DNA of 64,000 nucleotides from HXMU1420-13 sp963691715 (GTDB lineage: Bacteria; Bacteroidota; Rhodothermia; Balneolales; Balneolaceae). The DNA lies in NCBI GenBank assembly GCA_963691715.1, contig OY829281.1:806001-870000 (forward strand), written 5' to 3'. The notes under the pieces are model-generated. The model was not told the origin of the DNA. It ran no database searches and saw only the letters and a program-made list of their open reading frames with translations. Made by a program: the position numbers and the translations under genes. How positions within the stretch are numbered: the stretch's first letter is position 1; each line of letters opens with the position of its first letter. Shown here in pieces: positions 1-8,798 of this stretch.

Positions 1-557
1 AATCCACCAACTTCTGCTTGCCAAAAATCATTGTAAATTCCTTGCACATAGGTTTTTGCTGAAGGGTGAGCTACCATATCCTTGATATGGGCTTCATAAA
101 TGATCAAATCGCGTGGATCGGATACGCCTTGGAAATGTTCATCTTCCCATTCAAATTCAGAACATTCCGTGATGAGAGTTTTATGAAATCCTAAGTAATG
201 ATTTCTAGACGTAACATGTTTACTCCACGGATCAGCAATATATTTGTCTGTTCCCTCAAATCTTGGTGACTCTTCATCACCTATTATTTTATAGGCATAC
301 CATTTACCGATCAAATTCAATTCAGAATGAACATACTTCCATCTCCCATGTTCATCTCTTTTCATACTGTAGTACGTACCTAAAGTATGTTCATAACTAT
401 CAAAAACTACTAGAAAAACCTGATCTGCTAGAGGAGAAAATAATCGAAATACAATTCCATCACTTGAAATAGTGCATCCAAGGGGAAGGTTATCTACAAT
501 TGAACTCTTAGTTGTATCCTTCCTAAATGATGACCTTTTAGGAGATGCCACTTCCAT
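1..557 (-). CDS. Pullulanase-type alpha-1,6-glucan debranching enzyme, N-terminal part
   Basis: Only the first 185 codons are in the window; the gene runs off the left edge. I found it by translating the minus strand from the ATG at 555-557. Residues about 25-110 look like the CBM48/early-set beta domain of debranching enzymes (DGIVFRLFSPLADQVFLVVF, then the region around KYIADPWSKHV). Residues 146-160 carry DPRDLIIYEAHIKDM, the start of the GH13 barrel in type I pullulanases and isoamylases. The family hydrolyses alpha-1,6 branch points of glycogen, starch or pullulan. The start lies 20 bp inside the end of metG, with an AAGG-like ribosome site just upstream, so the two genes are probably co-transcribed and translationally coupled. 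The exact substrate cannot be told without the catalytic half. No signal peptide is visible, which suggests a cytoplasmic enzyme. Confidence 0.8.
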   Translation of the reverse strand, partial: MEVASPKRSSFRKDTTKSSIVDNLPLGCTISSDGIVFRLFSPLADQVFLVVFDSYEHTLGTYYSMKRDEHGRWKYVHSELNLIGKWYAYKIIGDEESPRFEGTDKYIADPWSKHVTSRNHYLGFHKTLITECSEFEWEDEHFQGVSDPRDLIIYEAHIKDMVAHPSAKTYVQGIYNDFWQAEVGG

Positions 558-2568
558 TTTCTGCCTTAGTGTCAACAAATCTCAAATTTCCTTCGCTATC
601 TTCAGCCATTAAAATCATCCCTTTACTTTCTACACCCATTAATTTTTTAGGTGCTAAGTTAGCCACTACGCATACTTTTTGTCCCACAAGTGTGTGTTCA
701 TTTACATGTTTTGCAATTCCTGAGACGATAGTTCTTTGTTCTATACCTAAGTCAACATGAAGTTTTAACAGTTTGCTAGATTTAGGGATTCGTTCGAAAG
801 AAATAATTTCACCTGCTCTTAAATCTATATTCATGAATTCATCAAATTGAATATTATCTTTAATAGGTGGAAATGAGCTTTTTTGTTCGCTATCCATAGC
901 TCTTTCTTCTAATTTTTTGATTTGTGCTTCAATCTGTTCATTCTCTACTTTAGTAAAAAGAACCTCGCCTGCTTCAATTTCTGTCTCACTTTGAATCATG
1001 TGGTCTGTGATATCATCCCAGCTTAAAGTATCAGAAATAGCTAGCTGATGTCTTAATTTCCGCATAGAATCTGGAAGAACGGGTTCCATCAGCATGGAAA
1101 GGGCTCCGCATAATTGGTTACTTACATATAACGTGTTATTGCATGCCTGTGGATTCTCTTTCCTTGTTTTCCAAGGTTCCGTTTCGGTAAAATATTTATT
1201 TCCAATACGGGCTAAATTCATGCTTTCTTGAATTGCTTCTTTAAATTTAAAAGCCTCGTAAGCAGTTTCTATTTTTTCTTTTTGTGTGTTGATTGCAGCA
1301 AGCGCATTTAAATCCGTCTCGGTTGGATTAATCAATTCTGGAACAATGCTATTAGAAAATTTTGCGGTAAAAGAGAGTGCTCTAAATACAAAATTACCGA
1401 ACACTGCAGCCAGTTCGTTATTAACGCGAGCTTGAAAATCTTTCCAAGAAAAATCGGAGTCTTTACTTTCGGGTAACGTTGTACCCAACGCATAGCGCAA
1501 TAAATCAGGTTCAAAATCTTCTAAATATTCATGTAACCATACCGCCCAACCCCTAGAGGTAGATAATTTTTTTCCTTCGAGATTCAGAAATTCATTCGCT
1601 GGAACATTTTTTGGTAGTACATAGTCGCCATGTTCCATCAACATGATAGGGAACATAATGCAATGGAATACAATATTGTCTTTTCCAATGAAGTGATAAA
1701 GTTCACATTCCTGATTTTGCCAATAATCTTTCCATTGGTTGGGAGTTCCTTGTTGAATCGCCCATTCTTTTGTCGCCGAAATATAACCTATAGGGGCATC
1801 AAACCATACATAAAGCACCTTACCTTCAGCTTCTTCGAGAGGCACGGGAACTCCCCAACTTAAATCTCGAGTTGCAGCACGATCGGCTAGTCCATCAGTA
1901 AGCCAACTTTTTACTTGTCCCATCACATTGGGTTTCCAATGTTCTCGAGTATTTAGCCATGTTTCTAGTTTTGGTTGAATATCCCCTAAAGGCATGTACC
2001 AGTGTTCTGTTTCTTTTACTTCTGGTGTTTCGCCAGAGAGTGCGCTTACTGGATTTATTAATTCAGTAGGAGAGAGACTTGTTCCACATTGTTCACATTG
2101 ATCGCCATAGGCTTCCTCAAAACCGCAATTAGGGCATGTTCCTTTAACATAGCGATCGGGTAGAAACATATCTTTTTTGGGATCATAAAGTTGTTTTTCT
2201 GTCTTTTTTTTGAAAAACCCTTTTCTATATAGTGTGTTAAAAATTTCTTGTGATGTTTCATGATGAATAGCAGAAGAAGTACGCCCATAATAATCAAATG
2301 AGATTCCAAAATCCTCGAACACTTGTTTATTCATTTCATGATATCTATCTACAATATCTTGAGGTTGAACCCCTTCTTTTTCCGCAGCAATGGTTATGGG
2401 AACTCCATGTTCATCTGATCCACATATAAAAACAACATCATCCCGTTTTAAGCGCTTGTACCGTACATATAAATCTGGTGTGAGATACGCTCCAGCTAAA
2501 TGACCTAAATGTATAGGACCATTTGCATACGGAAGTGCGGCAGTTACTAAAATTTTCTTTTTTTGCAT
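538..2568 (-). CDS. metG: Methionyl-tRNA synthetase with C-terminal tRNA-binding domain
   Basis: This class I synthetase charges tRNA-Met with methionine in the cytoplasm. The HIGH-type signature HLGH is at residues 20-23 and the KMSKS-type loop appears as KLSTS near residue 335. Between them are four cysteines in CPNC...CEQC spacing, a zinc-binding knuckle region as in long MetRS forms. From about residue 570 the protein has the EMAP/Trbp111-like tRNA-binding domain (FDEFMNIDLRAGEI...), used for dimerisation and tRNA capture. The length of 676 aa matches the MetG1 class with a C-terminal extension. The ATG start sits directly before ALPYANGPIHLGH, as usual. Its 3' end overlaps the debranching enzyme gene by 20 bp. 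The identification is secure. Confidence 0.97.
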   Translation of the reverse strand: MQKKKILVTAALPYANGPIHLGHLAGAYLTPDLYVRYKRLKRDDVVFICGSDEHGVPITIAAEKEGVQPQDIVDRYHEMNKQVFEDFGISFDYYGRTSSAIHHETSQEIFNTLYRKGFFKKKTEKQLYDPKKDMFLPDRYVKGTCPNCGFEEAYGDQCEQCGTSLSPTELINPVSALSGETPEVKETEHWYMPLGDIQPKLETWLNTREHWKPNVMGQVKSWLTDGLADRAATRDLSWGVPVPLEEAEGKVLYVWFDAPIGYISATKEWAIQQGTPNQWKDYWQNQECELYHFIGKDNIVFHCIMFPIMLMEHGDYVLPKNVPANEFLNLEGKKLSTSRGWAVWLHEYLEDFEPDLLRYALGTTLPESKDSDFSWKDFQARVNNELAAVFGNFVFRALSFTAKFSNSIVPELINPTETDLNALAAINTQKEKIETAYEAFKFKEAIQESMNLARIGNKYFTETEPWKTRKENPQACNNTLYVSNQLCGALSMLMEPVLPDSMRKLRHQLAISDTLSWDDITDHMIQSETEIEAGEVLFTKVENEQIEAQIKKLEERAMDSEQKSSFPPIKDNIQFDEFMNIDLRAGEIISFERIPKSSKLLKLHVDLGIEQRTIVSGIAKHVNEHTLVGQKVCVVANLAPKKLMGVESKGMILMAEDSEGNLRFVDTKAENGSGIS

Positions 2569-2727
2569 GAAATGTAATACACCAATAATTCAGAGTGAAT
2601 GCATAAAGATAGTGAAAGGAAAAGTTAATTATGCTGATCAATACTTCAAATGTAAGTAGTTTTCATCTAGGCTTGGTTTATCAATAATTCTAATGCCCAC
2701 TATGGAGTCGAGATGTTGTCATTTCGA

Positions 2728-2743
2728 TCCCGATTCATCGGGA
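2728..2743. repeat. Hairpin-bearing intergenic repeat, copy 1 core
   Basis: TCCCGAT-TC-ATCGGGA is a perfect inverted repeat inside a longer repeated stretch (about 2672-2770) whose second copy is at about 3588-3690. It resembles REP/BIME-type intergenic elements. It has no T-run, so it is not an obvious terminator. Confidence 0.6.
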
Positions 2744-2809
2744 GAGAAATCTAGAGATTTAACCTAATGTAGAGTATTAGTTGTTACCTTTAACATGTAT
2801 TAACCACCC

Positions 2810-2925
2810 CGTCGTCATTCTGGACGTGATCCAGAATCTGTAAGGAGTGATACTGGATCAAGGGCTAGCCATATATCAAAGCCATGCACCACAGATGCTG
2901 AATCCCGTTCAGCATGACAACAAAA
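2810..2925. repeat. REP-like intergenic repeat (CCAGAAT/TTCAGC family)
   Basis: The unit begins GTCGTCATTCTGGACGTGAT, continues with CCAGAATCTGTAAGGAGTGAT and GGGCTAGCCAT, and ends with a GCTGAATCCCGTTCAGC hairpin. The two dyads could form adjacent stem-loops in RNA or DNA. Partial copies lie at 3279-3350 and 3690-3755, and three fuller copies at 48204-48655. Confidence 0.65.
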
Positions 2926-2943
2926 TAGAAAGATATTTAAGCT

Positions 2944-3235
2944 CTAACCACGAAGCGTAGGATATAAATCAATTAGTTCAGGATTTAAGTTTCTAATAAG
3001 TTCCCATTTCCAAGCCTTTTTCCATTGTTTGAGTTGCTTTTCTCTGGTTATTGCGTCAGAAATTGTTGCGTGTTCTTCTGCATAAATTAAAACTGTTAGC
3101 TCATATTTAGAAGTAAATTCAGAACCCTTCAACACACTTAAGTTGCCAAACTCGATGGCTTACATTGTTTGTTACACCAATATAGAGTGTGGTTCTTTGA
3201 ATATTTGTTAATATATAGATATATGCACTTTTCAT
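2944..3235 (-). pseudogene. GIY-YIG endonuclease domain protein, frameshifted
   Basis: On the minus strand, ATG at 3233-3235 opens MKSAYIYILTNIQRTTLYIGVTNN, the YIYIL...LYIGVT start of small GIY-YIG domain proteins (UPF0213/YhbQ-like). This frame hits a stop after about 38 codons. The rest of the domain (GSEFTSKYELTVLIYAEEHATISDAITREKQLKQWKKAWKWELIRNLNPE) continues in another frame to the stop at 2944. The intact family is about 80-100 aa, so the two halves together make one gene broken by a frameshift near 3120-3140. It lies among dispersed repeats, typical of small selfish or decaying DNA. I infer loss of function; a sequencing error cannot be excluded. Confidence 0.75.
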
Positions 3236-3390
3236 GTCAATAAGACTCGTTTGAGGGGCATTCCTTACAAAAAAAATATGTCGTCATTCTGGACGTGATC
3301 CAGAATCTGTAGGGAGTGATTCGTTGATCGAGGGATAGCTGTAAACCAACGCTTTTTCTGGTCCATACAACTTATAGGTTTAGGGTATTA

Positions 3391-3450
3391 CGTACTTTTG
3401 GCTTGACCCAAAAGTACCAAAAGCTGAAACCTGCCTGCCGGAGGCAGGGC
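3391..3450. repeat. Bacteroidota-style palindromic intergenic motif
   Basis: TACTTTTGG and CCAAAAGTA form a 9-bp inverted repeat around CTTGACC, and a CCTGCC...GGCAGG hairpin follows directly. I recall similar sequences as dispersed intergenic motifs in Bacteroidota and relatives, so this supports the FCB assignment. Function unknown. Confidence 0.5.
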
Positions 3451-3587
3451 TGTAGAATTATTGATGCACCTCGATTCCATTCGCTACCTATCTTCAAAGG
3501 TCCATGTTCTTTCGTACAATTTTAATACCTCATGACCGGTGTGAATCTAGGTGTCCCGAAGGTATTCGGGACCCGCTCTTTGCATCT

Positions 3588-3690
3588 CGGCTTGGTTCAT
3601 CAATAATTCTAATGCCCACTTTGACGCCGAGATGTTGTCATTTCGATCCCGATTCATCGGGAGAGAACTCTAGCATGTATTCTAGAATGA
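3588..3690. repeat. Hairpin-bearing intergenic repeat, copy 2
   Basis: Second copy of the roughly 100-bp repeat at 2672-2770. It shares the stretch from GGCTTGGTT through TAATGCCCACT to the TCCCGATTCATCGGGA hairpin at 3647-3662, with a few substitutions. Confidence 0.6.
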
Positions 3691-4043
3691 ACCTTCTGTT
3701 TCGTTGATCACGGGCTAGCCATATAACAAAGCCACGTACCATAGATGTTGAATCCGTTTTATTTTCCTCCTATTAATGATATTATTTTGTACTGATTCTT
3801 ATTGATATAAGCATATTTATTTGGTAGATAGGTAAATTTTAAATTTTTGGGATTATTTTTTATCGACCATAAATTAAAATCACAAGAGCTAATGTTAACC
3901 TTCGTAATAGCGCAATATAAATGCATTTCAAATAAACTGAGATTTATCCCGAAATACATGTTGGGTTTAAAAATATCAATTTGGTGAGCCTTGTTCATTT
4001 GAGAATTATCCTACATATTCTGTTAGCTTTCATTTCTTAAATC

Positions 4044-5357
4044 ATGAATCCAAAAAAAATTATAAATCTCGCTATTAAAGAATACGAAGAGGGATCTGCT
4101 CTAGCATCAGTATTGATTATTACAACCATTCTATTTCTCTTCATTGGCGGTATTCTATCAGCTTTTATGGTTCAAAGTAAATTTATTCAGCGTGATATCG
4201 ATCAAACCCATGCTATTTATTCAGCCGAAAAGCAGTTGTATGAATATTTTTATTATAAGCAGCAGAAGATTGGTCAAAATGTTATTCCTGAGTATTTGCA
4301 AACAAACGTTAACTCAAAACAACACGGTCTTTATGATCTAGTTGAATCTAAGAGCATCAAAAAGAATAGAGTATCAACTTTAAAAACGATAATTGGCTCA
4401 AATGCAGACCAATTACTCAAATTTGCAGTTGTACTAGGTGATACGAATTCTGCGCTTACATTAACTGGTAATCCTAAAATTGTTGGTAATATGCAGGTGG
4501 GTGCTAAAGGCATTCGAAATGATAATTTTCGAGGCATTCCTTTTAAAGGCTCTTTTGTGGGAGAACGTGTAACACCAACAGATTTATTTGAATCTTTCAG
4601 AGAAATTGGAGATGACATCGATAGTTTAATAAATCACTTTAACTATCAGTTACTTAATGCAAGGAGAAAGAACAATGTGCTATTAATTACAGATGATATC
4701 TATTCTGGTACATTTAATTCTTTTTCCGATAGTATTTCCACTGTGATTATTCAAGGAAATTTTACAATAAACTCTGCTATATCATTTCCTGACTTCAGCA
4801 CTATTTTAGTCTCCGATACTCTCAAAATATCAGAAGAAGTGAGTGGAAAACATTTAATTTTCTATGCTGAAAAATTAATTGAATTATCAGAAAAAGCAGT
4901 TGTCCAAGCTCAATTTTTTACTGAACGAAATATTGTTGTTAAGGGGGAAACCCATTTAAGGTATCCAAGTATTCTAGCTAATTATTTCAAACCACGAGGT
5001 TTTGAAAATGAAATACCAATTTATTTAGATGATAAATCAAGTGTTGATGGTTTAATATTGACTGTTCATGATTCTCCACTTAGTACAACTAACAAAGATT
5101 ATAAAAATATTATTGAGGATCAGGTTGAAGTGCGCGGCGCCTATTTTAATACTGGAATAACCGAAAATAAAGGTATAATTATGGGAACTATTCTTACTAG
5201 TAATTTCCAATTTTACGAATCGCCAACCAGCTATATAAACTGGATACGTGAAGGCGAAATTGACAACACACAAAGACCCGAAAAATTTGTAATCCCCATT
5301 AGCATTGGGGATTCCTTGTTAATTGAGGTTCTAGATTGGAGATTAATGAATGAGTAA
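4044..5357 (+). CDS. PilX/GspK-like minor pilin with long C-terminal domain
   Basis: This is the first gene of the secretion/pilus operon. After a short basic start, residues about 16-45 (EEGSALASVLIITTILFLFI...) form a class III-like or PilX-like hydrophobic helix that would anchor the protein in the inner membrane or the pseudopilus tip. The prepilin phenylalanine and Glu5 are not obvious, so processing by the prepilin peptidase is uncertain. Residues about 120-430 are rich in short beta-strand patterns with alternating hydrophobics (for example SISTVIIQGNFTINSAISFPDFSTILVSD), suggesting a beta-helix or bactofilin-like fold. At 437 aa it is longer than typical PilX. It overlaps the next gene by 8 bp, so translation is likely coupled. 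The role as a tip or minor pilin is inferred from position and N-terminus. Confidence 0.65.
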   Translation: MNPKKIINLAIKEYEEGSALASVLIITTILFLFIGGILSAFMVQSKFIQRDIDQTHAIYSAEKQLYEYFYYKQQKIGQNVIPEYLQTNVNSKQHGLYDLVESKSIKKNRVSTLKTIIGSNADQLLKFAVVLGDTNSALTLTGNPKIVGNMQVGAKGIRNDNFRGIPFKGSFVGERVTPTDLFESFREIGDDIDSLINHFNYQLLNARRKNNVLLITDDIYSGTFNSFSDSISTVIIQGNFTINSAISFPDFSTILVSDTLKISEEVSGKHLIFYAEKLIELSEKAVVQAQFFTERNIVVKGETHLRYPSILANYFKPRGFENEIPIYLDDKSSVDGLILTVHDSPLSTTNKDYKNIIEDQVEVRGAYFNTGITENKGIIMGTILTSNFQFYESPTSYINWIREGEIDNTQRPEKFVIPISIGDSLLIEVLDWRLMNE

Positions 5358-5700
5358 CCAGCAGAAAGAAGATGGGTATTCATTAGTAGAAACATTAGTA
5401 GCTATGGGTATCCTACTAGCGGTGTTAATACCTAGTGTAATGTTCCTTACGTACATTGGCAATAATCACTTAGTAAGAGATAAAGTGGAAAGTTATCAGA
5501 TCGCGCGAAATGAAATGGAGCTAATTATTGCAACAGAGAACGATTCTAGCATGATAAATAAAAGAGGAAAATGGCTTGTTAAAAGAATGATTTCAAATAC
5601 TAATGAACTACACTATCTTGCAGTTGAGGTATTTAAGAAAGATACATTGACTGCTCCAATAATACGATTTGAAACGGCTAGAACATGGAACAAAAATTAA
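5350..5700 (+). CDS. Prepilin-like minor pseudopilin (PilV/GspI type)
   Basis: A 116-aa protein with a type III prepilin leader and helix, EDGYSLVETLVAMGILLAVL. Cleavage is expected after G in EDG, with Tyr in place of the usual Phe at +1 and Glu at +5 present. The order after a PilX-like and before a PilW-like protein fits a PilV/GspI-type minor pilin that helps prime the pseudopilus. It overlaps both neighbours (8 bp and 16 bp). The C-terminal domain is short and not diagnostic, so the exact GspI/H/J equivalent is not assignable. Confidence 0.75.
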   Translation: MSNQQKEDGYSLVETLVAMGILLAVLIPSVMFLTYIGNNHLVRDKVESYQIARNEMELIIATENDSSMINKRGKWLVKRMISNTNELHYLAVEVFKKDTLTAPIIRFETARTWNKN

Positions 5701-6155
5701 ACGCAAATGAAGAAGGATATACTATTGTAGAAATTTTGGTTTCTATCATGATTTTCACCGTCGTTGTCACCATAATAGGATCCCTATTTATTTTTAGTTC
5801 TAAACAAATGAATAATTGGAGACAATCTGTAAATACCATGAATGAAATCCATATATCCTCAGAAATTTTGTTTAAAGATTTGATAACTGCACAAACAATG
5901 TATCAAACAGACTCAACACTTATCATAAATGAAAATGATAAGAGGGAATTAATATACACGGATATGAAAAATGTTTTAAGAAGAAATGGGATGCGTATCA
6001 CAGATTATGCTGATAGTCATTATGTGAGTGGAGTTGTTATTAGCGATTCTATTAGCGTGATAAGTACTTATTTTAAGTATGATAAACAGTTGGTAAAAAA
6101 TGAATTAGTTGTGTCAAATCGACAGCCAACACTGTGGGGGACATCGAATAAGTAG
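5685..6155 (+). CDS. Prepilin-like minor pseudopilin (PilW/GspJ type)
   Basis: A 156-aa protein with the prepilin motif NEEGYTIVEILVSIMIFTVV: cleavage after EEG, Tyr at +1, Glu at +5, then a hydrophobic helix. The body is a short beta-rich domain. Position after the PilV-like gene and before GspF suggests a PilW/GspJ-type minor pilin. The 16-bp overlap with the gene upstream and the 4-bp gap to the next start indicate a single operon. Confidence 0.75.
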   Translation: MEQKLNANEEGYTIVEILVSIMIFTVVVTIIGSLFIFSSKQMNNWRQSVNTMNEIHISSEILFKDLITAQTMYQTDSTLIINENDKRELIYTDMKNVLRRNGMRITDYADSHYVSGVVISDSISVISTYFKYDKQLVKNELVVSNRQPTLWGTSNK

Positions 6156-6159
6156 AAAA

Positions 6160-7281
6160 ATGGCAGGATTACCACCAACACTAAAAAAGAATAATCGAAA
6201 AAAGAACAAAAATTCAAATAAGGATTTTAAGATCCCTTTTTTTGCATCTATTCCAGAAAAACTTGTTATTGAATTTACTCGAAATCTAGCGGTGATGCTG
6301 AGGGCTAAATTGACCCTTTTAAAATGTTTAGACACTTCCATTCAACAAATTTCGCATACTAAATTTCTTGACGTTTTAAATAATATACGTTCAAATGTGA
6401 AACGAGGAAAAAGTCTGTCACTAGCAATATCTAAGCATCCCAATGTTTTTGATACAGTGTTCATTCAATTAACTAAAGTGGGTGAACTATCTGGGAATTT
6501 AGAGGATGTTCTTTTGAGGATGTCGAAGTATCAAGAAAAAGCATATAAATTAAAGCAATCCATTCGAATGGCTTTGGTTTATCCTGCGATAATAATAACG
6601 GTGGCTGTTGCAGCAGTAAGTTTTTTACTGGTTTTTGTTGTTCCTACTTTTGTTGATATGTATAGAGATTTTGAGGCTGAACTCCCTGCGCCTACTTTGC
6701 TTATTCTTTCCATAAGTGATTTTTTTATGAATTTTGGTATTTGGATTCTTGGTGCTTTGATGATCTTAATTTTTCTGTTCAAAAATTATGCAACTACTCA
6801 AAATGGTATCAGAAATATTGATTCAGTAAAATTGAAAATTCCATATTTCGGTAAAATGTATCAGAAAGGCCTTATTAGCCAGTTCGCAGAAACACTTTCC
6901 ACATTATTGTACAGTGGTGTTACATTGATGGATGCACTAGTAGTGTTGCGAGATTCATCTCCAAACAAAATTTTAGAAGAAGAGGTTAGTAGTTTATTGA
7001 ACGCTATAAAAAAAGGAAAAAGCATTAATAAAGCATTAAATAAATCCTCAATTTTTCCTCTCATGGTAACTCAAATGATTAGTGTTGGAGAAGAAACAGC
7101 ACGACTTGATGATATGCTCAAACAAGTTGCACTACTGTATGAAGAGGAACTAGATATGATGGTGGAGGGTTTAACAACAGTCATTGAACCTGTTTTAATC
7201 GTTTTTATAGGATTGATTATAGGTGTTATTATTGTAGCCTTGTACTTGCCGATTTTTGAAATGGTAAATGTAATTGGCTAA
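6160..7281 (+). CDS. gspF: Type II secretion/type IV pilus inner-membrane platform protein
   Basis: A 373-aa polytopic protein with two T2SSF domains. The first spans about residues 45-165 (EFTRNLAVMLRAKLTLLKCL...VGELSGNLEDVL) and the second about 245-365 (QFAETLSTLLYSGVTLMDAL...MISVGEETARLDDML). Membrane helices follow near residues 150-180, 200-220 and at the C-terminus. It is the platform that couples the GspE ATPase to pilin assembly. I take the ATG at 6160, 4 bp after the upstream stop. An in-frame ATG at 6109 would add 17 unlikely residues overlapping the upstream gene. A basic N-terminal stretch (KKNNRKKNKN) precedes the first domain. Confidence 0.93.
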   Translation: MAGLPPTLKKNNRKKNKNSNKDFKIPFFASIPEKLVIEFTRNLAVMLRAKLTLLKCLDTSIQQISHTKFLDVLNNIRSNVKRGKSLSLAISKHPNVFDTVFIQLTKVGELSGNLEDVLLRMSKYQEKAYKLKQSIRMALVYPAIIITVAVAAVSFLLVFVVPTFVDMYRDFEAELPAPTLLILSISDFFMNFGIWILGALMILIFLFKNYATTQNGIRNIDSVKLKIPYFGKMYQKGLISQFAETLSTLLYSGVTLMDALVVLRDSSPNKILEEEVSSLLNAIKKGKSINKALNKSSIFPLMVTQMISVGEETARLDDMLKQVALLYEEELDMMVEGLTTVIEPVLIVFIGLIIGVIIVALYLPIFEMVNVIG

Positions 7282-7492
7282 ATTTTTAAACTTTGAGATT
7301 AACATATTACATTGCACTAACATCAGTTATAACATAGTTATGAATGTTTGATCCCGTTATGTTATGTAGAATAAAGATCTCTATTTTAAGTTTAGTACCA
7401 AGCAATAAAGAATACTTTACCTATAGGCGAAAAAAACTATACCTTAAAATTACTCTTGCTAGAAGAATTATTTATAATCTTGAATAACGTTA

Positions 7493-8623
7493 ATGATACT
7501 TGAACTTAAAGGCTCTATAATTTCTCAAGTAGATACCTGTATCCACAAGGCCATAGAATATGGAGTGAGTGATATTCATATTGAACCCTACGAAAAAAAA
7601 CTTCGAGTTCGATACAGATTAGATGGACAATTGGTAGAAGTAGCTGAGATTCCTACAAAGCAAAAAGAAGCCATAGTTTCTCGAATAAAGGTAATGGCAT
7701 CATTAGATATTGCCGAAAAAAGGCGGCCACAAGACGGAAGAATTAAAATTCAAAAAATAGGCCAGTCTGATATTGATCTAAGAATCTCTATTTTACCTGT
7801 TCAGTTTGGTGAAAAAGTTGTAATCCGGATTCTAGACCGTTCTAGATTAAAATTAGAATTAGATACCTTAGGCTTTGAATCAAATGAATTAGAAATATTT
7901 CGTAAATCAATTGTTCAACCCTTTGGTTTAATTCTTGTAACTGGGCCCACGGGATCAGGAAAAAGTACAACGTTGTACTCCGCACTCAATGAAATTAATA
8001 CGCCCGAAAAAAATATTATAACCATTGAAGATCCCATTGAATACAATTTAGAAGGTATTAATCAATCGCAAGTGCATGAAGAAATTGGATTAACGTTCGC
8101 ATCTATCTTAAGATCAATACTTCGGCAAGATCCAAATGTTGTTATGGTAGGAGAGATTAGAGATAAAGAAACTGCAGAGATTGCGATCCGAGCCTCGTTG
8201 ACAGGGCACCTTGTATTTTCAACATTGCATACTAATGATTCTATTTCTGCAATAAGCCGATTAATTGATATGGGGGTCGCTTTTTTTCTAATCGCTGCTT
8301 CTTTACAATTAGTTGTAGCTCAAAGATTAGTTCGTAAATTTTGTTCTAGATGTAAAAAATTTGATGAAATAAAAGATAAATATGTTACCACAGGATGTGA
8401 ACATTGTAACTATTCTGGATACAAAGGTCGTACTTCTTTAGTTGAAACCCTAAATGTTACAGAAGAATTGTCTTTGCTCATAACTGAACATTACAAAGAA
8501 AATGAATTGCGTGAGAAAGCAATCCAATTAGGGTTACAGGATTTGAAAAGTGTAGGAAATGTTAAGATTAAAACTGGCATTACATCATCTGAAGAAGTAA
8601 ATAGAGAAACAATTGCTTATTAG
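7493..8623 (+). CDS. gspE: Secretion/pilus assembly ATPase, short GspE/PilB form
   Basis: A 376-aa secretion ATPase that powers pseudopilus extension at the cytoplasmic face. Seen in order: the N2 domain (GVSDIHIEPYEKKLRVRYRLDG), Walker A GPTGSGKST at about 151-159, the Asp box (TIEDPIEYNLEG), Walker B-like VVMVGEIRD near 215, the His box (STLHTND), and a four-cysteine zinc motif CSRC...CEHC near 283-303. The usual MshEN/N1 domain (about 150-200 aa) that docks on GspL/PilM is absent, and no frame upstream encodes it. The 211-bp gap before this gene is AT-rich and could hold a separate promoter. Confidence 0.93.
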   Translation: MILELKGSIISQVDTCIHKAIEYGVSDIHIEPYEKKLRVRYRLDGQLVEVAEIPTKQKEAIVSRIKVMASLDIAEKRRPQDGRIKIQKIGQSDIDLRISILPVQFGEKVVIRILDRSRLKLELDTLGFESNELEIFRKSIVQPFGLILVTGPTGSGKSTTLYSALNEINTPEKNIITIEDPIEYNLEGINQSQVHEEIGLTFASILRSILRQDPNVVMVGEIRDKETAEIAIRASLTGHLVFSTLHTNDSISAISRLIDMGVAFFLIAASLQLVVAQRLVRKFCSRCKKFDEIKDKYVTTGCEHCNYSGYKGRTSLVETLNVTEELSLLITEHYKENELREKAIQLGLQDLKSVGNVKIKTGITSSEEVNRETIAY

Positions 8624-8798
8624 GATACTATGATTCAAAAAAAACAAATCAGTTTTCAACACTACTTCAGTTATTTTTTATTTTATTTGATACATAAAGG
8701 GCAAATTAGCCTATACTTACAACAATCAATTTATTTTCATAATGTGTTAATAGAATTCCGAAGTTAAACTACTAACTATACATGCAGAGTTTATATTT

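Larger units (their letters stand above)
2569..2943. other. Intergenic region upstream of metG with dispersed repeats
   Basis: No convincing gene is seen here. About 2672-2770 holds one copy of a roughly 100-bp repeat that recurs at 3588-3690; both contain a perfect 7-bp hairpin around CGATCCCGATTCATCGGGAG. About 2810-2925 holds one copy of the second repeat family (ATTCTGG...CCAGAAT followed by GCTGAA...TTCAGC), which recurs at 3279, 3690 and three times near 48.2-48.65 kb. The metG promoter must lie here but I cannot place it. Confidence 0.6.
3236..4043. other. Repeat-rich intergenic region before the secretion operon
   Basis: It contains a partial REP-like copy (3279-3350), the dyad TACTTTTGG...CCAAAAGTA at about 3391-3415 followed by a CCTGCCTGCCGGAGGCAGG hairpin (about 3431-3450), a second copy of the 100-bp repeat (3588-3690), and another partial REP-like stretch (3690-3755). 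The last 280 bp are very AT-rich and probably hold the promoter of the secretion operon. A 79-codon minus-strand reading frame at 3759-3998 has no recognisable features, and I do not call it a gene. Confidence 0.55.

Noticed and set aside
263..472. 69-codon plus-strand reading frame
   Set aside because: It lies antisense to the debranching enzyme, whose minus frame gives clear GH13/CBM48-type sequence.
3759..3998. 79-codon minus-strand frame upstream of the secretion operon
   Set aside because: AT-rich, no recognised motif, ribosome site or conserved context; it lies where the operon promoter is expected.
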